Assembly: GCA_024683935.1 (NCBI GenBank)
Contig: JAIKXV010000123.1
Span: forward strand, 1-64,000
Source: Lachnospiraceae bacterium
Lineage (GTDB): Bacteria; Bacillota_A; Clostridia; Lachnospirales; Lachnospiraceae
DNA: 64,000 nt
Direction: 5' to 3'
A program made the translations under genes and the position numbers. Numbering within the stretch: position 1 is the first letter of the stretch; each line of letters opens with the position of its first letter. Below the pieces are notes generated by a model that made no database searches, had not been told where the DNA came from, and saw only the letters and a list, made by a program, of their open reading frames with translations. Below are positions 1 to 7,738 of this stretch, piece after piece.

Positions 1-35
1 ACACCGGAAGCCGTATACTATTTGTAGAACGGATA

Positions 36-151
36 CCTTAACCGCCGCAGGATCGTACCTGTATGGGTATTATCTGTCAAGGACAGGCTCCGTGCTTCGC
101 ATCCTTGACAGATAATACCCATACAGGTGTAAGCTAACTAATCGGTTAAGG
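36..151. repeat. nested inverted repeats, long hairpin
   Basis: Two nested dyads are visible. The inner one is a perfect 27-bp inverted repeat (57-83 against 102-128) around an 18-nt loop. The outer one is a perfect 9-bp dyad (36-44 ccttaaccg against 143-151 cggttaagg). I see no coding frame here. It lies downstream of the DGR target gene on the minus strand. It could be a strong terminator or transcription barrier, fused ends of a lost insertion element, or a recombination site. There is no clear T-run on either side, so a simple intrinsic terminator is not well supported. The structure is certain; its function is unknown. Confidence 0.75.
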
Positions 152-277
152 AAGAATATACAATCATTGTCAAAGTGCAGATGATCCCCGTTGTTTTTCA
201 TTGGGAGAACAGGTATAAAATAACACCTGTTTCCAACTTAAAAATTTAAAATTTTTGTCTTGACAAAGGGGTTCACT
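152..277. other. AT-rich non-coding stretch with small dyads
   Basis: No gene seen. Two short inverted repeats are present: 208-214 with 225-231 (aacaggt/acctgtt) and 254-259 with 262-267 (tttgtc/gacaaa). The second lies 21 nt past the end of the variable repeat, where some retroelements of this class need a small hairpin next to VR. Confidence 0.4.
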
Positions 278-828
278 TTACTTTAAAGCGGGACGAACAC
301 CAAGCGTGTCGGGCACATCGTCACCAATGCCGAACACGCGGCCGTGATCGCCGTACACGCACGCCGCACGGCCACCAAGGAGCCGGGCGAGCAGAGCCAC
401 CAGCCGCCGTTGGATGCATTCGTGCACTTCCTGACATCTGCATTTGTTATTGCCCTAGCCTTAGAAAATGTCAGAAGAAACATCTCGCCACCGCTTACTG
501 CTGTTTGTGCGTCAGCTGTGATATTTACGTTATACCAATTATCCACTGCTGTTTTCACTGTAGATTGGCTATACTCAACAAATCTTCCGCTTTCATTATA
601 CTGTGAAGAAGCAACACATTCTTTTGAAAGCAGGGTTACAGTAGTATCATCGTAATCGGTCAGGTACCAGGACTTGCCGTCAAAAGTTATTACTGTTGTG
701 GTGTTCTTGAGGTTTGCATAGGGGGGTGTACCATCCGCATACGCCGTCAGGCTCATCCCCGGCATCAATCCCAGCATCAGCGATATACTGAGCAGGATGC
801 CCATCAACTGTTTCATTTTCTGTCTCAT
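278..828 (-). pseudogene. secreted DGR target protein (DUF6273-like), frameshifted in VR
   Basis: The reading frame starts at ATG 828 behind AAGGAGG and opens with a signal peptide (residues 1-31, hydrophobic run then AYA). The body resembles DUF6273-type Clostridia proteins: a region with SSQYNESGRFVEYSQSTVKT, then NADVRKC and WWLCSPG, normally followed by a short variable segment and a terminal GVRPAL. Here one base is missing just after the SPGSL codons, so the annotated frame ends at 283-285 with an unrelated tail. In the restored frame the tail reads AACVYGD... to GVRPALK and stops at 278-280. The restored C-terminus is the variable repeat of a diversity-generating retroelement. In the family this fold displays the varied residues on the surface. 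Probable role: secreted or surface ligand-binding protein, now inactive or altered. The frameshift could also be a sequencing error. Confidence 0.75.
288..402 (-). repeat. DGR variable repeat (VR)
   Basis: This 115-base segment matches 1038-1153. The flanks are identical: 22 nt at the GVRPAL end (288-309) and 16 nt at the WWLC end (387-402). The core differs mostly where the template has A on the coding strand. AAY codons of the template have become Ser, Leu, Gly, Arg, Tyr, His, Phe, Ile, Asp and Pro codons. The 288-309 block corresponds to the region where mutagenic copying starts in known DGRs. VR is one base shorter than TR, and that base is the frameshift. Confidence 0.75.
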
Positions 829-965
829 CTGTCATTAACCTCCTTGGTTTTGTTCTTCCAATCGGCTTCCGGGGGAATGGGGCATCCCTCACTCCCAACG
901 CCTTGAAAGCTCTTGTGTCCAAAGTCTCCGACAGCATGTGTTTTTCCCGCGGAAACTTCCGCAGA

Positions 966-984
966 AAAGGAACCGGGTTCCTTT
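966..984. repeat. perfect 9-bp dyad between template repeat and target gene
   Basis: Arms aaaggaacc (966-974) and ggttccttt (976-984) flank one base. It lies 54 nt past the GVRPAL end of the template repeat, in the ~210-nt stretch between TR and the target gene start. It may be part of a folded TR RNA. This stretch otherwise holds no supported gene. Confidence 0.5.
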
Positions 985-1037
985 GCCCGATACACTGGCG
1001 CATGGAACCTTCCATACTCTTCTGGCAATCAGGCAAT

Positions 1038-1153
1038 GCGGGACGAACACCAAGCGTGTTATTCACATTGTTGCCATTGTCATTCACATTACCGTTATCG
1101 CCGTTCACGAACGCCGCATTGTTATCGTTGTTACCCTGCGAGCAGAGCCACCA
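1038..1153 (-). repeat. DGR template repeat (TR), AAC/AAT-rich
   Basis: Read on the minus strand this block translates as WWLCSQG followed by an Asn-rich stretch (NNDNN, NDNGNNVNN) and TLGVRPAL. Runs of AAC/AAT codons between conserved codons are the signature of a DGR template, since adenine mutagenesis of AAY can reach many amino acids without making stops. The sequence upstream of WWLC is unlike the target gene, as expected for a template rather than a second target. Twenty-two of 31 template adenines are substituted in VR, against 9 of 85 other positions. Six of those nine are T/C changes at third codon positions, so this copy may not be the immediate donor of the present VR. Confidence 0.75.
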
Positions 1154-1244
1154 TGCAACTCTGTCCCTGTTGTATTTGGCAGCCATGTTCAGGCAAAATT
1201 CCCTCCACATGACAGTCACTTAAGGAAAGCCTTGTTGCTCTCCG

Positions 1245-1378
1245 TTACAACCCATCACTCGCTTCTTCTTTCGGCGCATGAGTCAGTACAAATGAACCCA
1301 TCACCTTCTTCCGAAGCTTCCACGTATGCCCATGAGCCAGATGCCCGTTGTAGCTTACAACGCTTCTCGTGATATCCT
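1245..1378 (-). pseudogene. C-terminal remnant of a DGR-type reverse transcriptase
   Basis: In one minus frame the segment before the TAA at 1245-1247 reads about 43 residues, including SVVSYNGHLAHGHTWKLRKK and then VMGSFVLTH. A C-terminal SY-x-G-(H/W)-x-x-H-x-x-(T/S)-x-x-LR pattern is what I recall from DGR reverse transcriptases, and the position directly upstream of the template repeat supports it. All catalytic motifs, including the YxDD box, are absent. The sequence before ~1378 is a different gene fragment. The identification rests on a short tail and on context; another mobile-element protein is possible. Confidence 0.5.
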
Positions 1379-1621
1379 CTAAGCTCTTATTTCCAACACG
1401 ATACTCTTCTTTACTTTCTTATATTTGCCGCCTGTGAGAACCTTGACGGATTTTACGGTGCCGTTCTTAACGGTAGGCTTCATGTTGTTGTCAGATACCG
1501 TTATAGGTAGTATCTCAAAGGTGATTGTTTTTCCTTTAATCAATGCAGTTGCTGACTTATTCTTCTTAATCTTTTTCAGAGTTACTGTACAGGTTCCAAC
1601 ATTTTTATTATTTTTATATTT
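1379..1621 (-). pseudogene. fragment of a secreted-protein repeat domain
   Basis: About 80 codons end at TAG 1379-1381. The sequence is Lys-rich with NVGTCTVTLKKIKKNKSATA, KGKTITFEI and VLTGGKYKKVKKS. It resembles a domain found in long secreted or surface proteins of Lachnospiraceae. There is no ribosome site and no signal peptide. The nominal start is a GTG at 1622-1624 lying at the join with the methyltransferase remnant. It is best read as an internal piece of a larger gene captured by deletion. Confidence 0.5.
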
Positions 1622-1624
1622 CAC

Positions 1625-1749
1625 AGATCCCTATGATGTTCTGAAGGAATTCGATCCAGTAAGAAAAAAGCATCTTCGTCTTCCTTGCCCTTGCCGACCC
1701 ATCTCTGATAGAACTGCCTCGCGGCCTCTCTCTTCTCAATATCCGTCAT
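1625..1749 (-). pseudogene. N-terminal remnant of an adenine-specific DNA methyltransferase, frameshifted
   Basis: From ATG 1747-1749 the frame reads MTDIEKREAARQFYQRW then GKGKEDEDA, and ends at a TGA. Shifting by one base at the T-tract continues the likeness with SYWIEFLQNIIGI. This matches, from memory, the N-terminus of large Clostridia type II/IIG DNA methyltransferases (KREAARQF..W.GRG.EDED.RSYWI..L..ILG). Only about 40 of many hundred residues remain. A good promoter lies just upstream. It is non-functional as an enzyme. Confidence 0.55.
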
Positions 1750-1788
1750 ATCAGTACCATCATGAAACCGTATCGCCTACCGCCATCT

Positions 1789-1817
1789 ATTCTACCTCAT
1801 ATATGGCACCCTTTCAA
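1789..1817 (-). promoter_or_regulatory. sigma-A-type promoter upstream of methyltransferase remnant
   Basis: On the minus strand TTGAAA (1812-1817) and TAGAAT (1789-1794) are 17 nt apart. It would drive the remnants below it, possibly including the template repeat and target gene about 600 nt downstream. Confidence 0.6.
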
Positions 1818-1912
1818 TCTGGCATCCCGCTCCCTTTCTTCACAAATTACTTCCCAGGCACCCCTCCCATATTTTCTCCCGAACCGCCCCGCGGGCGGAG
1901 AAGGAGGCTGTC

Positions 1913-2392
1913 ATGAGCATAACGGAACAGATAGATCTATTGAAGGAACTGAAACTCTCAAAGAATTCCTTACAAAAGCAGTACAGATGTGGTATCATTG
2001 ACTACATCGGCTTCACGAATGAGCTAACTTTGATCAAGAGCAAGGAAAGGAAGATAAAAGAGGATCTCCTGCAACGGGTCCATGTAGGCAGGGGAGGAAA
2101 GTTACGGGAAATCAATTATCACGAAGATCGGGGACGATGGGAGACGAAGATGCCCGACGGAAAGAAGCGTACCGCGAGGGATAAGGATATCCTCTACGAC
2201 AAGATTCTCGAATGGTACGGCATCATGCCCCGCGACAACAAGCTTTCGCACATCTTCGAGCTTGCCGTCAAGGAAAAGGAACGCACGGAGAACAATAATC
2301 CCCAGACAATCGCGCACCACCGGGCGGATTATAAGCGTTTCATTACCAAGGAATTTGGGAACCGGAAATTCTCAAGGGTTTCACAACAATAA
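1913..2392 (+). pseudogene. truncated tyrosine recombinase (integrase), N-terminal part
   Basis: ATG 1913 follows AGAAGGAGG. The 159 residues hold an N-terminal helical region, an arm-binding-like stretch (REINYHEDRGRWETKMPDGKK) and the start of a core-binding (SAM-like) domain (HIFELAVKEKERTENNNPQT, ADYKRF). The catalytic domain with R-H-x-x-R and Tyr is missing: the frame stops at 2390-2392, 7 nt before the tRNA-Leu 3' end. In integrative elements the integrase gene commonly lies beside the tRNA 3' end used as attachment site, so this marks the island's insertion point. Probably inactive. Confidence 0.7.
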
Positions 2393-2398
2393 ACCAAG

Positions 2399-2482
2399 TG
2401 CGGAAGATGGGACTTGAACCCACACAAGCTTGCGCTCACAAGATCCTTAGTCTTGCTCGTCTGCCAGTTCCGACACTTCCGC
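2399..2482 (-). tRNA. tRNA-Leu (anticodon AAG)
   Basis: The acceptor arms pair GCGGAAG (2476-2482) with CTTCCGC (2400-2406). A long variable arm typical of tRNA-Leu is present. The anticodon stem encloses the loop CTAAGGA, anticodon AAG, reading CUU. TTCAAGTCC forms the T loop. The 3' CCA is not encoded. It is the likely attachment site for the flanking island. Confidence 0.9.
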
Positions 2483-2522
2483 TTACGTGCCGCTATGGCT
2501 TCCGCCGCGCGGCACAATGGAT

Positions 2523-2551
2523 ATATTATCATTACAACTTCCAAAAGTCAA
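2523..2551 (-). promoter_or_regulatory. promoter of tRNA-Leu
   Basis: TTGACT (2546-2551), a 17-nt spacer and TAATAT (2523-2528) lie 40 bases before the tRNA. Confidence 0.75.
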
Positions 2552-2587
2552 CACATTTCTGCATATAATGATCTTTCCGGTTTTAAC

Positions 2588-2610
2588 AGGCAAAAACGCC
2601 GTTTTTACCT
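2588..2610 (-). terminator. candidate terminator after the chemoreceptor gene
   Basis: A near-perfect dyad (aggcaaaaacg / cgtttttacct, one mismatch) lies in the ~130 bases between the chemoreceptor stop and tRNA-Leu. The A/T-rich stem provides its own T-run. No other gene is seen in this gap. Confidence 0.4.
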
Positions 2611-2613
2611 ACG

Positions 2614-4617
2614 TCACACCATATACTGTGACAGATCCAGATTGATCTCATCCGAATACTTATTCAGATTCTCGGATATGTTTGTGATATTGTCCGTCTC
2701 ATCACGAAGCTTATTGCTTTCGGAAACGATCATATCGCTGAGACTGAATACATCATTAATGCTTTCAGCCTGTTCCTTTGTGGTGATCTCGTTGCTGGCA
2801 GCGACTTCATTGATCTTTTCAATGCCGCCTGCGATCTCCGTCATACCGTCCGCAGCCTTAGCAACATCATCGTAAATAAGATCAAAGGACTTATTGGCAC
2901 CTTCCACTCCGCTGAGACAGGCTTCCATATCCTTCACGCAGATATCAGCCTTCTTGTTGATCTCCTCAATATTGTGCGTAACTTCTTCAATAAGCCTTCT
3001 GATAGTCTCTGTAGCTTCAGATGACTGGGTGGCAAGAGTTCCCACTTCACTCGCCACTACCGCAAAGCCCTTTCCCATCTCTCCGGCCCTCGCCGCCTCT
3101 ATGGAAGCGTTAAGGGAAAGCAGGTTTGTCTGCGAAGATACCGCATTTATAGTATCCGTAATGCCTGTGATCTCATCAATGGATTTCGCGGTGGCACGGA
3201 TAAGCTCGGTAAGCTCTCCAATGGTGGTATTCAGCGTCCGGACGTTCCTGGTCATGCTTTCCATCTCATTCTTGCCCTTTCCGGAAGCCTCCAGGGTCTC
3301 ATTGCAGAGATTTCTTACGTTCTCGGCATTGACCGCCAGTTCACCGGAGGTAGCAGCCAGATCCGCAGCCGCATTGGCTATATCCTCTATGGAAGTATTC
3401 ATATCACCAAGGGTGGTATTCAGCTTCTCTATGGATTCTCCCTGATTATTGTTGGCGTCGGAAAGAATGTGGGATATATCAAAGCATTCTCCCGCCCTGC
3501 TGTTCATGGCGCCGGATATATCGGAAAGACTCTTCAGGGTCGATCTCATCTTATCGATATATTCATTCAGGCTTTCGGCAAGGGTCGTGATCTCATTATT
3601 CCCTTCAGGGACTATGTTGATCGTAAAGTCTCCCCTGCTGATGTCCGTGATCCTCTGGGTAATGGTGGTAACCGGATTTATCGCCTTGCTTATTATGATA
3701 TACATGACGATGCAAAGGATCAGCAGCAGAATCAGGGCACTAACGGAAGTGATTATTATAACCTTCCAGATGGCATCGCTGAGTATCGTTGTGGGAACCG
3801 CGCTGATAACAACCCAGGCGGTATCCTCTATATCCGTAGCGGTGACCATGACGGAGCCTACGGTCTTAACCTTGCTCTCATCAGCCTTCACGCTGGTATC
3901 CAGGCTGCTGTAAACCTGGCCTATCTCATTTGCAACAGGATCCGCGGACTCTCCTATCTTTTCACTTACACAGTCGGGATTGTTACTGATAATGATATCC
4001 CTGCTTTCTTTATTAACAATGTAATATTTAGCCTGCGGTGAAATGGACTCAAAGCCCTGGACTTTTTCTTCGACCTTGTCAAAATCAATATCACTGCCGA
4101 GAACGGTATTATCAGCCGTCATTATGGAGCAGGCAATGCTGACCTTGCCTGTGGCGGCATCCAGATAAGGATCGGAGGTATATACTTCTCCTTTATTGTT
4201 TATGGCTCCCTGATACCATCCTCTTCCCTTGAAATCAAAGGTTTCATCCGGCACCCATCCTGATCCGTCAAGAAATACATTCTCATCCCCATACGCCATA
4301 TAGATGTCGTGGGAGTCGGGATCATTGGCTGTGAGAGCCATAAGCGTATTCAGCTGATCTTCATGGGACGCTGCAGGTGAATTTTTGATCACCAATGCTG
4401 TCTGGGCTACCCGCTCCTCCACGTTTTTCCACCAGGAATAAACTTCATTTGCATATGAAATGGATTCACGGGCCAGAACCTTGTTGGTAAGAGACTGGAT
4501 ATTATCCACAGCGAGTTTTATCGTAAGCTGTGTGATAACAATGATCATGACCGCTACAAAGAGAACTATCTTGATAAGCAGCGACTTTTTCAGAGACTTT
4601 CTTTTCTTTTCTTTCAT
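2614..4617 (-). CDS. methyl-accepting chemotaxis protein, dCache type
   Basis: Transmembrane chemoreceptor that passes ligand signals to CheA/CheW. I chose ATG 4617 behind GAGAGGAG; the longer frame to 4632 starts at TTG with no site. In the longer numbering, a membrane segment lies at 17-37, an extracellular ~240-residue dCache-like ligand domain follows ([25 protein letters not shown]), a second membrane segment is at 288-315, HAMP at 316-370, and a long signalling helix pair. The hairpin tip at 496-530 carries [20 protein letters not shown] and [11 protein letters not shown], the kinase-contacting signature. The ligand is unknown; dCache domains often bind amino acids or small acids. It follows the pyrophosphatase gene by 38 nt. 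No pentapeptide for CheR/CheB docking is seen at the C-terminus. Confidence 0.93.
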   Translation of the reverse strand: MKEKKRKSLKKSLLIKIVLFVAVMIIVITQLTIKLAVDNIQSLTNKVLARESISYANEVYSWWKNVEERVAQTALVIKNSPAASHEDQLNTLMALTANDPDSHDIYMAYGDENVFLDGSGWVPDETFDFKGRGWYQGAINNKGEVYTSDPYLDAATGKVSIACSIMTADNTVLGSDIDFDKVEEKVQGFESISPQAKYYIVNKESRDIIISNNPDCVSEKIGESADPVANEIGQVYSSLDTSVKADESKVKTVGSVMVTATDIEDTAWVVISAVPTTILSDAIWKVIIITSVSALILLLILCIVMYIIISKAINPVTTITQRITDISRGDFTINIVPEGNNEITTLAESLNEYIDKMRSTLKSLSDISGAMNSRAGECFDISHILSDANNNQGESIEKLNTTLGDMNTSIEDIANAAADLAATSGELAVNAENVRNLCNETLEASGKGKNEMESMTRNVRTLNTTIGELTELIRATAKSIDEITGITDTINAVSSQTNLLSLNASIEAARAGEMGKGFAVVASEVGTLATQSSEATETIRRLIEEVTHNIEEINKKADICVKDMEACLSGVEGANKSFDLIYDDVAKAADGMTEIAGGIEKINEVAASNEITTKEQAESINDVFSLSDMIVSESNKLRDETDNITNISENLNKYSDEINLDLSQYMV

Positions 4618-4655
4618 TTTTTCTCCTCTCAAAAATCTATTCCATATATATTAAT

Positions 4656-6311
4656 TTATCCCTGCATTACCTCCAGCACCGCCGGCAGAAACTGCTTTTT
4701 CCTGGATACTATTCCCGGCAGCATTGCGGAACGTTCATCCTCCGGAATGCACGGAAAGGCGTTTTCCACTATCCACTCTGCTTCCTTTCCGTCAAATAAT
4801 ACCTCGGAATTTTCCCCGATTATGTCGGTAAGAAGGAAGAATATCATGTCGAGGCCTGTCTTTTCCCTCATCTTTTCAAATTCAGGAAGCACCTTTTCCC
4901 TGATATTTCTCAGCTCCTCCGTATCCATGGCGTTTATCTGCCCGATACCGATAGTCTTTTCCCCGACGGAGAAACGCTTAAAATCCTGCCTTATTATCTC
5001 GTCGGCTGTCTTCTTTTCAAGGTTAGCTCCCGCCCTGAACATTTCCCGGGCAAAGCTTATATAGTCCACGCCGGCAATCTTTGCAAGCTCTTCCCCTGCA
5101 ACACGGTCTATTTCCGTGCATGTGGGACTCTTGTACATCAGCGTGTCCGAAAGGATGGCGGAAAGCATGAGTCCCGCGATCTCCGGCCTTATCTTCACCC
5201 CGTTTTCATTATACATCTGCCAGATAATGGTGGATGAGGATCCAAGGGGCTGATTCCTGAAGAATACGGGAGCCAGGGTATTTACCGTGCCGAGCCTGTG
5301 ATGATCTATGATCTCCAGTATCTCCGCATCCTCCATGCCGTTAACCGCCTGGCCTTTTTCATTATGGTCGACGAGGATCAGCTGCTTCTTCTTTACCCCC
5401 AGGAAATTCCTGCGGGATATCATGCCCACATAATTATCTCTCTTGTCGAGAACAGGGAAATACCGGTGCCTGAGCTTTACTATCGTGGACTCGATCTCCT
5501 CTATATGCTCATCCATACGGAAGGAAATAAGACCCTCCCTTTTCATTATAGCCTTTACCGGAAGGCTTTGATGAATAAGTCTCGCGGCTGTAAAGGTGTT
5601 ATGCGGTGTCACAATGATCGCCGTGCCCTTTTCTCCCGCAAGTCTCGTGATGGATTCCGAAACCTTCGCGCCTTCGCAGACTATGATACAGCCGGCGTTC
5701 ATCTCGATAGCACAAAGCTGGGTATCATAGCGGTTTCCGAGTATCACAAAATCTCCCGGCTCAATGGAATCTTCCAGGGTCTCGGGATTTCCGGCGGCGA
5801 TCACCACCTTTCCCCTGTCCATGGCAGCGCTGCTGTCTCCTGTGATCAGCTCACCCTCCAGGGTTTCTATAATGTTTGAATAGGGGGTGCCTGCCTTTGA
5901 AAGGATCCCGTCATCATAGACATCCATGTAAGCTCTTACAATGTCATCACTGGTAACGAGTCCGGACAGTTTTCCGTTATTTGTGATACAGAGAGTCACC
6001 ACCTCCGCTTCATGCATAAGGGACGCAGCCTTTTTTAAGGACAGCAGCCCGGAATCAGCGAAAACAGTATGCATTTCCATGTCCCTCACCTGGGAGCGGA
6101 CATCAGTAATATAAACCGGCGCCTGAACACCAAACCGCTTCAGCACATACTGGGTCTCCTCATTCAGGTGTCCGCAACGTGCAGCGATATAATTGCCGCC
6201 GGTTATCTCCCTCTTTAATTCCGCATACGCAATAGCTGCGCATACGGAATCTGTATCGGGATTTTTATGTCCTATTACGAAAACAGGACGGTCATCAGTC
6301 TTTTTCTTCAC
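4656..6311 (-). CDS. ppaC: manganese-dependent family II pyrophosphatase with CBS and DRTGG domains
   Basis: Hydrolyses cytoplasmic pyrophosphate, pulling biosynthetic reactions forward. The 551 residues are longer than plain PpaC (~310) because a regulatory block is inserted. DHH-domain motifs are HKNPDTDS at 15-22, VDHNE at 314-318 and DHH at 336-338. CBS modules flank a DRTGG-type domain between ~75 and 300, and the C-terminal DHHA2 domain ends with SRKKQ (536-540), the substrate-binding signature. In characterised relatives the CBS domains bind AMP/ADP (inhibiting) or ATP and diadenosine polyphosphates (activating). The start is GTG 6309-6311, inside the end of the upstream gene (17-nt overlap), so translation is probably coupled. 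Confidence 0.93.
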   Translation of the reverse strand: MKKKTDDRPVFVIGHKNPDTDSVCAAIAYAELKREITGGNYIAARCGHLNEETQYVLKRFGVQAPVYITDVRSQVRDMEMHTVFADSGLLSLKKAASLMHEAEVVTLCITNNGKLSGLVTSDDIVRAYMDVYDDGILSKAGTPYSNIIETLEGELITGDSSAAMDRGKVVIAAGNPETLEDSIEPGDFVILGNRYDTQLCAIEMNAGCIIVCEGAKVSESITRLAGEKGTAIIVTPHNTFTAARLIHQSLPVKAIMKREGLISFRMDEHIEEIESTIVKLRHRYFPVLDKRDNYVGMISRRNFLGVKKKQLILVDHNEKGQAVNGMEDAEILEIIDHHRLGTVNTLAPVFFRNQPLGSSSTIIWQMYNENGVKIRPEIAGLMLSAILSDTLMYKSPTCTEIDRVAGEELAKIAGVDYISFAREMFRAGANLEKKTADEIIRQDFKRFSVGEKTIGIGQINAMDTEELRNIREKVLPEFEKMREKTGLDMIFFLLTDIIGENSEVLFDGKEAEWIVENAFPCIPEDERSAMLPGIVSRKKQFLPAVLEVMQG

Positions 6312-7230
6312 GGTTGTACTTCGAATTCTTATCTACTTCCTCATCCTTGTCTATGCCGTAATCCCTGTGACGCTCGATGTGGTCATAGTCGGCAAGGACA
6401 ACTATCGTATATCCGTCACTCTGAAGCACCGGATCAAACCAGCCCTTAAAGTGATGATCCTCCTTGTTGTGGTCATGAAGGATATGCTGGCGTGCGAATC
6501 TGGGAACCTCATCATGTTCACGTATCATGACTTCTCCGAGGGTCTCTCCGCATACCTCACAGATATATTTTACTTTATAGTTCTTATAGAAACTTCCTAC
6601 GATATTCCTGTCTTCGGTGATATTGGTCCAGCTGCCGTCCCAGCCTGTAAACTCCAGACCGTTAATGCAGGGATCCTCGGGCTGTGGCAGGGATGCGCCG
6701 TAGCGTACCACATCCGCCTTCCAGAGCTCTCCGGTGGAACCGTTATACCACTTTACAACACAGGTCTTGCCCGGAACACCCACAGGGTTAAGAGCGATAA
6801 CCTGAGCCGCTGTCAGGGTTCCCGGAGTTGACATGGGAGTCGCGGGATTTTTCAGATTGGTGGTCTCCTTCGGCAGGGTGGCGCTGGTCACATTTGAGTA
6901 GCTCAGCACACCGGAAGGAAGCGTCTGCCAGGTATAGCAGATATTTGATGTTTCGGTTGTTCCTCCCTTGGGAAGATATACCGCCCTTGCCACTGTGTCA
7001 TTCTTTACATTTGCAAGGGAAACATCCCAGCCGCAGAAGGCATAGCCGTCAACATTGATATCCGTAGGTCCCATCCAGGTCATGTTGGAACCCTCCGGTG
7101 CTGCCACGGTGGTCACTCCCTTGGCTGTAACATAGGTTACATGCACGTCGGCAGCGAGTATCACGCCGGCTGACATGATCACCGTCATGGCAGTCATGCC
7201 GATAAATCCCAGGATCTTCTTTACGCTCAT
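6295..7230 (-). CDS. secreted protein with Listeria-Bacteroides (InlB B-type) repeats
   Basis: About 311 residues from ATG 7228-7230, placed behind AAGGAGG; the longer open frame to 7377 runs through the upstream gene and lacks a site. The N-terminus MSVKKILGFIGMTAMTVIMSAG is a signal peptide ending near LAA. Three repeat-like units carry the signature aromatic-GW: FCGWDVSL, FTGWDGSW (preceded by VVRYGASLPQPEDP, the usual strand) and FKGWFDPV. A CxxC (ICEVCGETLG) lies in the last third, and the tail is charged. Such repeats are surface-exposed adhesion or spacer modules. There is no LPXTG or membrane anchor. Its place between an ABC importer cassette and the pyrophosphatase is unexplained. 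Confidence 0.65.
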   Translation of the reverse strand: MSVKKILGFIGMTAMTVIMSAGVILAADVHVTYVTAKGVTTVAAPEGSNMTWMGPTDINVDGYAFCGWDVSLANVKNDTVARAVYLPKGGTTETSNICYTWQTLPSGVLSYSNVTSATLPKETTNLKNPATPMSTPGTLTAAQVIALNPVGVPGKTCVVKWYNGSTGELWKADVVRYGASLPQPEDPCINGLEFTGWDGSWTNITEDRNIVGSFYKNYKVKYICEVCGETLGEVMIREHDEVPRFARQHILHDHNKEDHHFKGWFDPVLQSDGYTIVVLADYDHIERHRDYGIDKDEEVDKNSKYNREEKD

Positions 7231-7243
7231 TTTCCGTACCTCC

Positions 7244-7738
7244 TTAGTTTTCTTCACTTTCCCCAAAGTCCATGAGGCCTTCCATTTCATCCGTAACAAC
7301 TTCTTCATCAGCCAGCTCCTCTTCCGACGGAACCGGAATGAATTCGGACAGATAAGCATCTTCAGGCAGTCCTGCAAGCAGAGCCGGCAGGTTGATTATG
7401 ATCCCGTCCATATTATAGGGCAGGGGAAGCCCGACTCTTATCTTCTGCGGATCGCTTTTCTTTTCCTCCTTGATAAGGAGCTCCATGGAAAAATTCTGTC
7501 CCATGGTGGCCGCCATGCCGCGCTCTCCGTCTTTCAGCTTGGCAGCTTTCTCACCGTCCACCAGAACTTCCACGCTGTAAGGCCCTTCATAACTCTTTCC
7601 GTTATACTCCATAGCCTTATTGTCGAAATATACCGTATGTCCTCTTCCTATTACAAACATCAGGGCCGCCAGGGCAATAACGAGTATGATGGCGGCAGTA
7701 CGTATGATCAGTTTTTTCTTATCAAGCTGCGCCTTCAT
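7244..7738 (-). CDS. small membrane-anchored protein of the ABC cassette (DUF6672-like)
   Basis: 164 residues from ATG 7736-7738 with GGAGGAAG just before it; the longer frame to 7807 overlaps the permease with no site. One N-terminal membrane helix (KLIIRTAAIILVIALAALMF) is followed by a ~130-residue extracytoplasmic domain with HTVYFDNKAMEYNGKSYEG and IRVGLPLPYNMDGIIINLPAL, and an acidic C-terminus. It resembles the DUF6672 family, found beside permeases of this type. The 17-nt overlap with the permease gene suggests translational coupling. Probable role: accessory subunit or assembly partner of the importer. No reaction can be assigned. Confidence 0.65.
   Translation of the reverse strand: MKAQLDKKKLIIRTAAIILVIALAALMFVIGRGHTVYFDNKAMEYNGKSYEGPYSVEVLVDGEKAAKLKDGERGMAATMGQNFSMELLIKEEKKSDPQKIRVGLPLPYNMDGIIINLPALLAGLPEDAYLSEFIPVPSEEELADEEVVTDEMEGLMDFGESEEN

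Noticed and set aside
131..151. agctaactaatcggttaagg looked like the 3' end of 23S rRNA
   Set aside because: The likeness is short, the surrounding bases do not fit 23S rRNA, and it is explained by the nested inverted repeat.
260..287. TTGACA at 260-265 as a plus-strand promoter
   Set aside because: No good -10 element at 16-18 nt, and the only plus-strand gene downstream is the integrase fragment 1.6 kb away.
680..1219. Minus-strand frame of 179 codons covering the template repeat
   Set aside because: No ribosome site, odd composition, and the Asn-rich part is explained as a non-coding template; the rest has no recognisable domain.
903..1372. Several plus-strand frames across the retroelement region
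   Set aside because: They are mirror frames of the template and target region without ribosome sites or family likeness.
2399..2420. Direct repeat of the tRNA-Leu 3' end as the left attachment site
   Set aside because: I looked for the repeat in 1-2398 and found none; it may lie outside the window.
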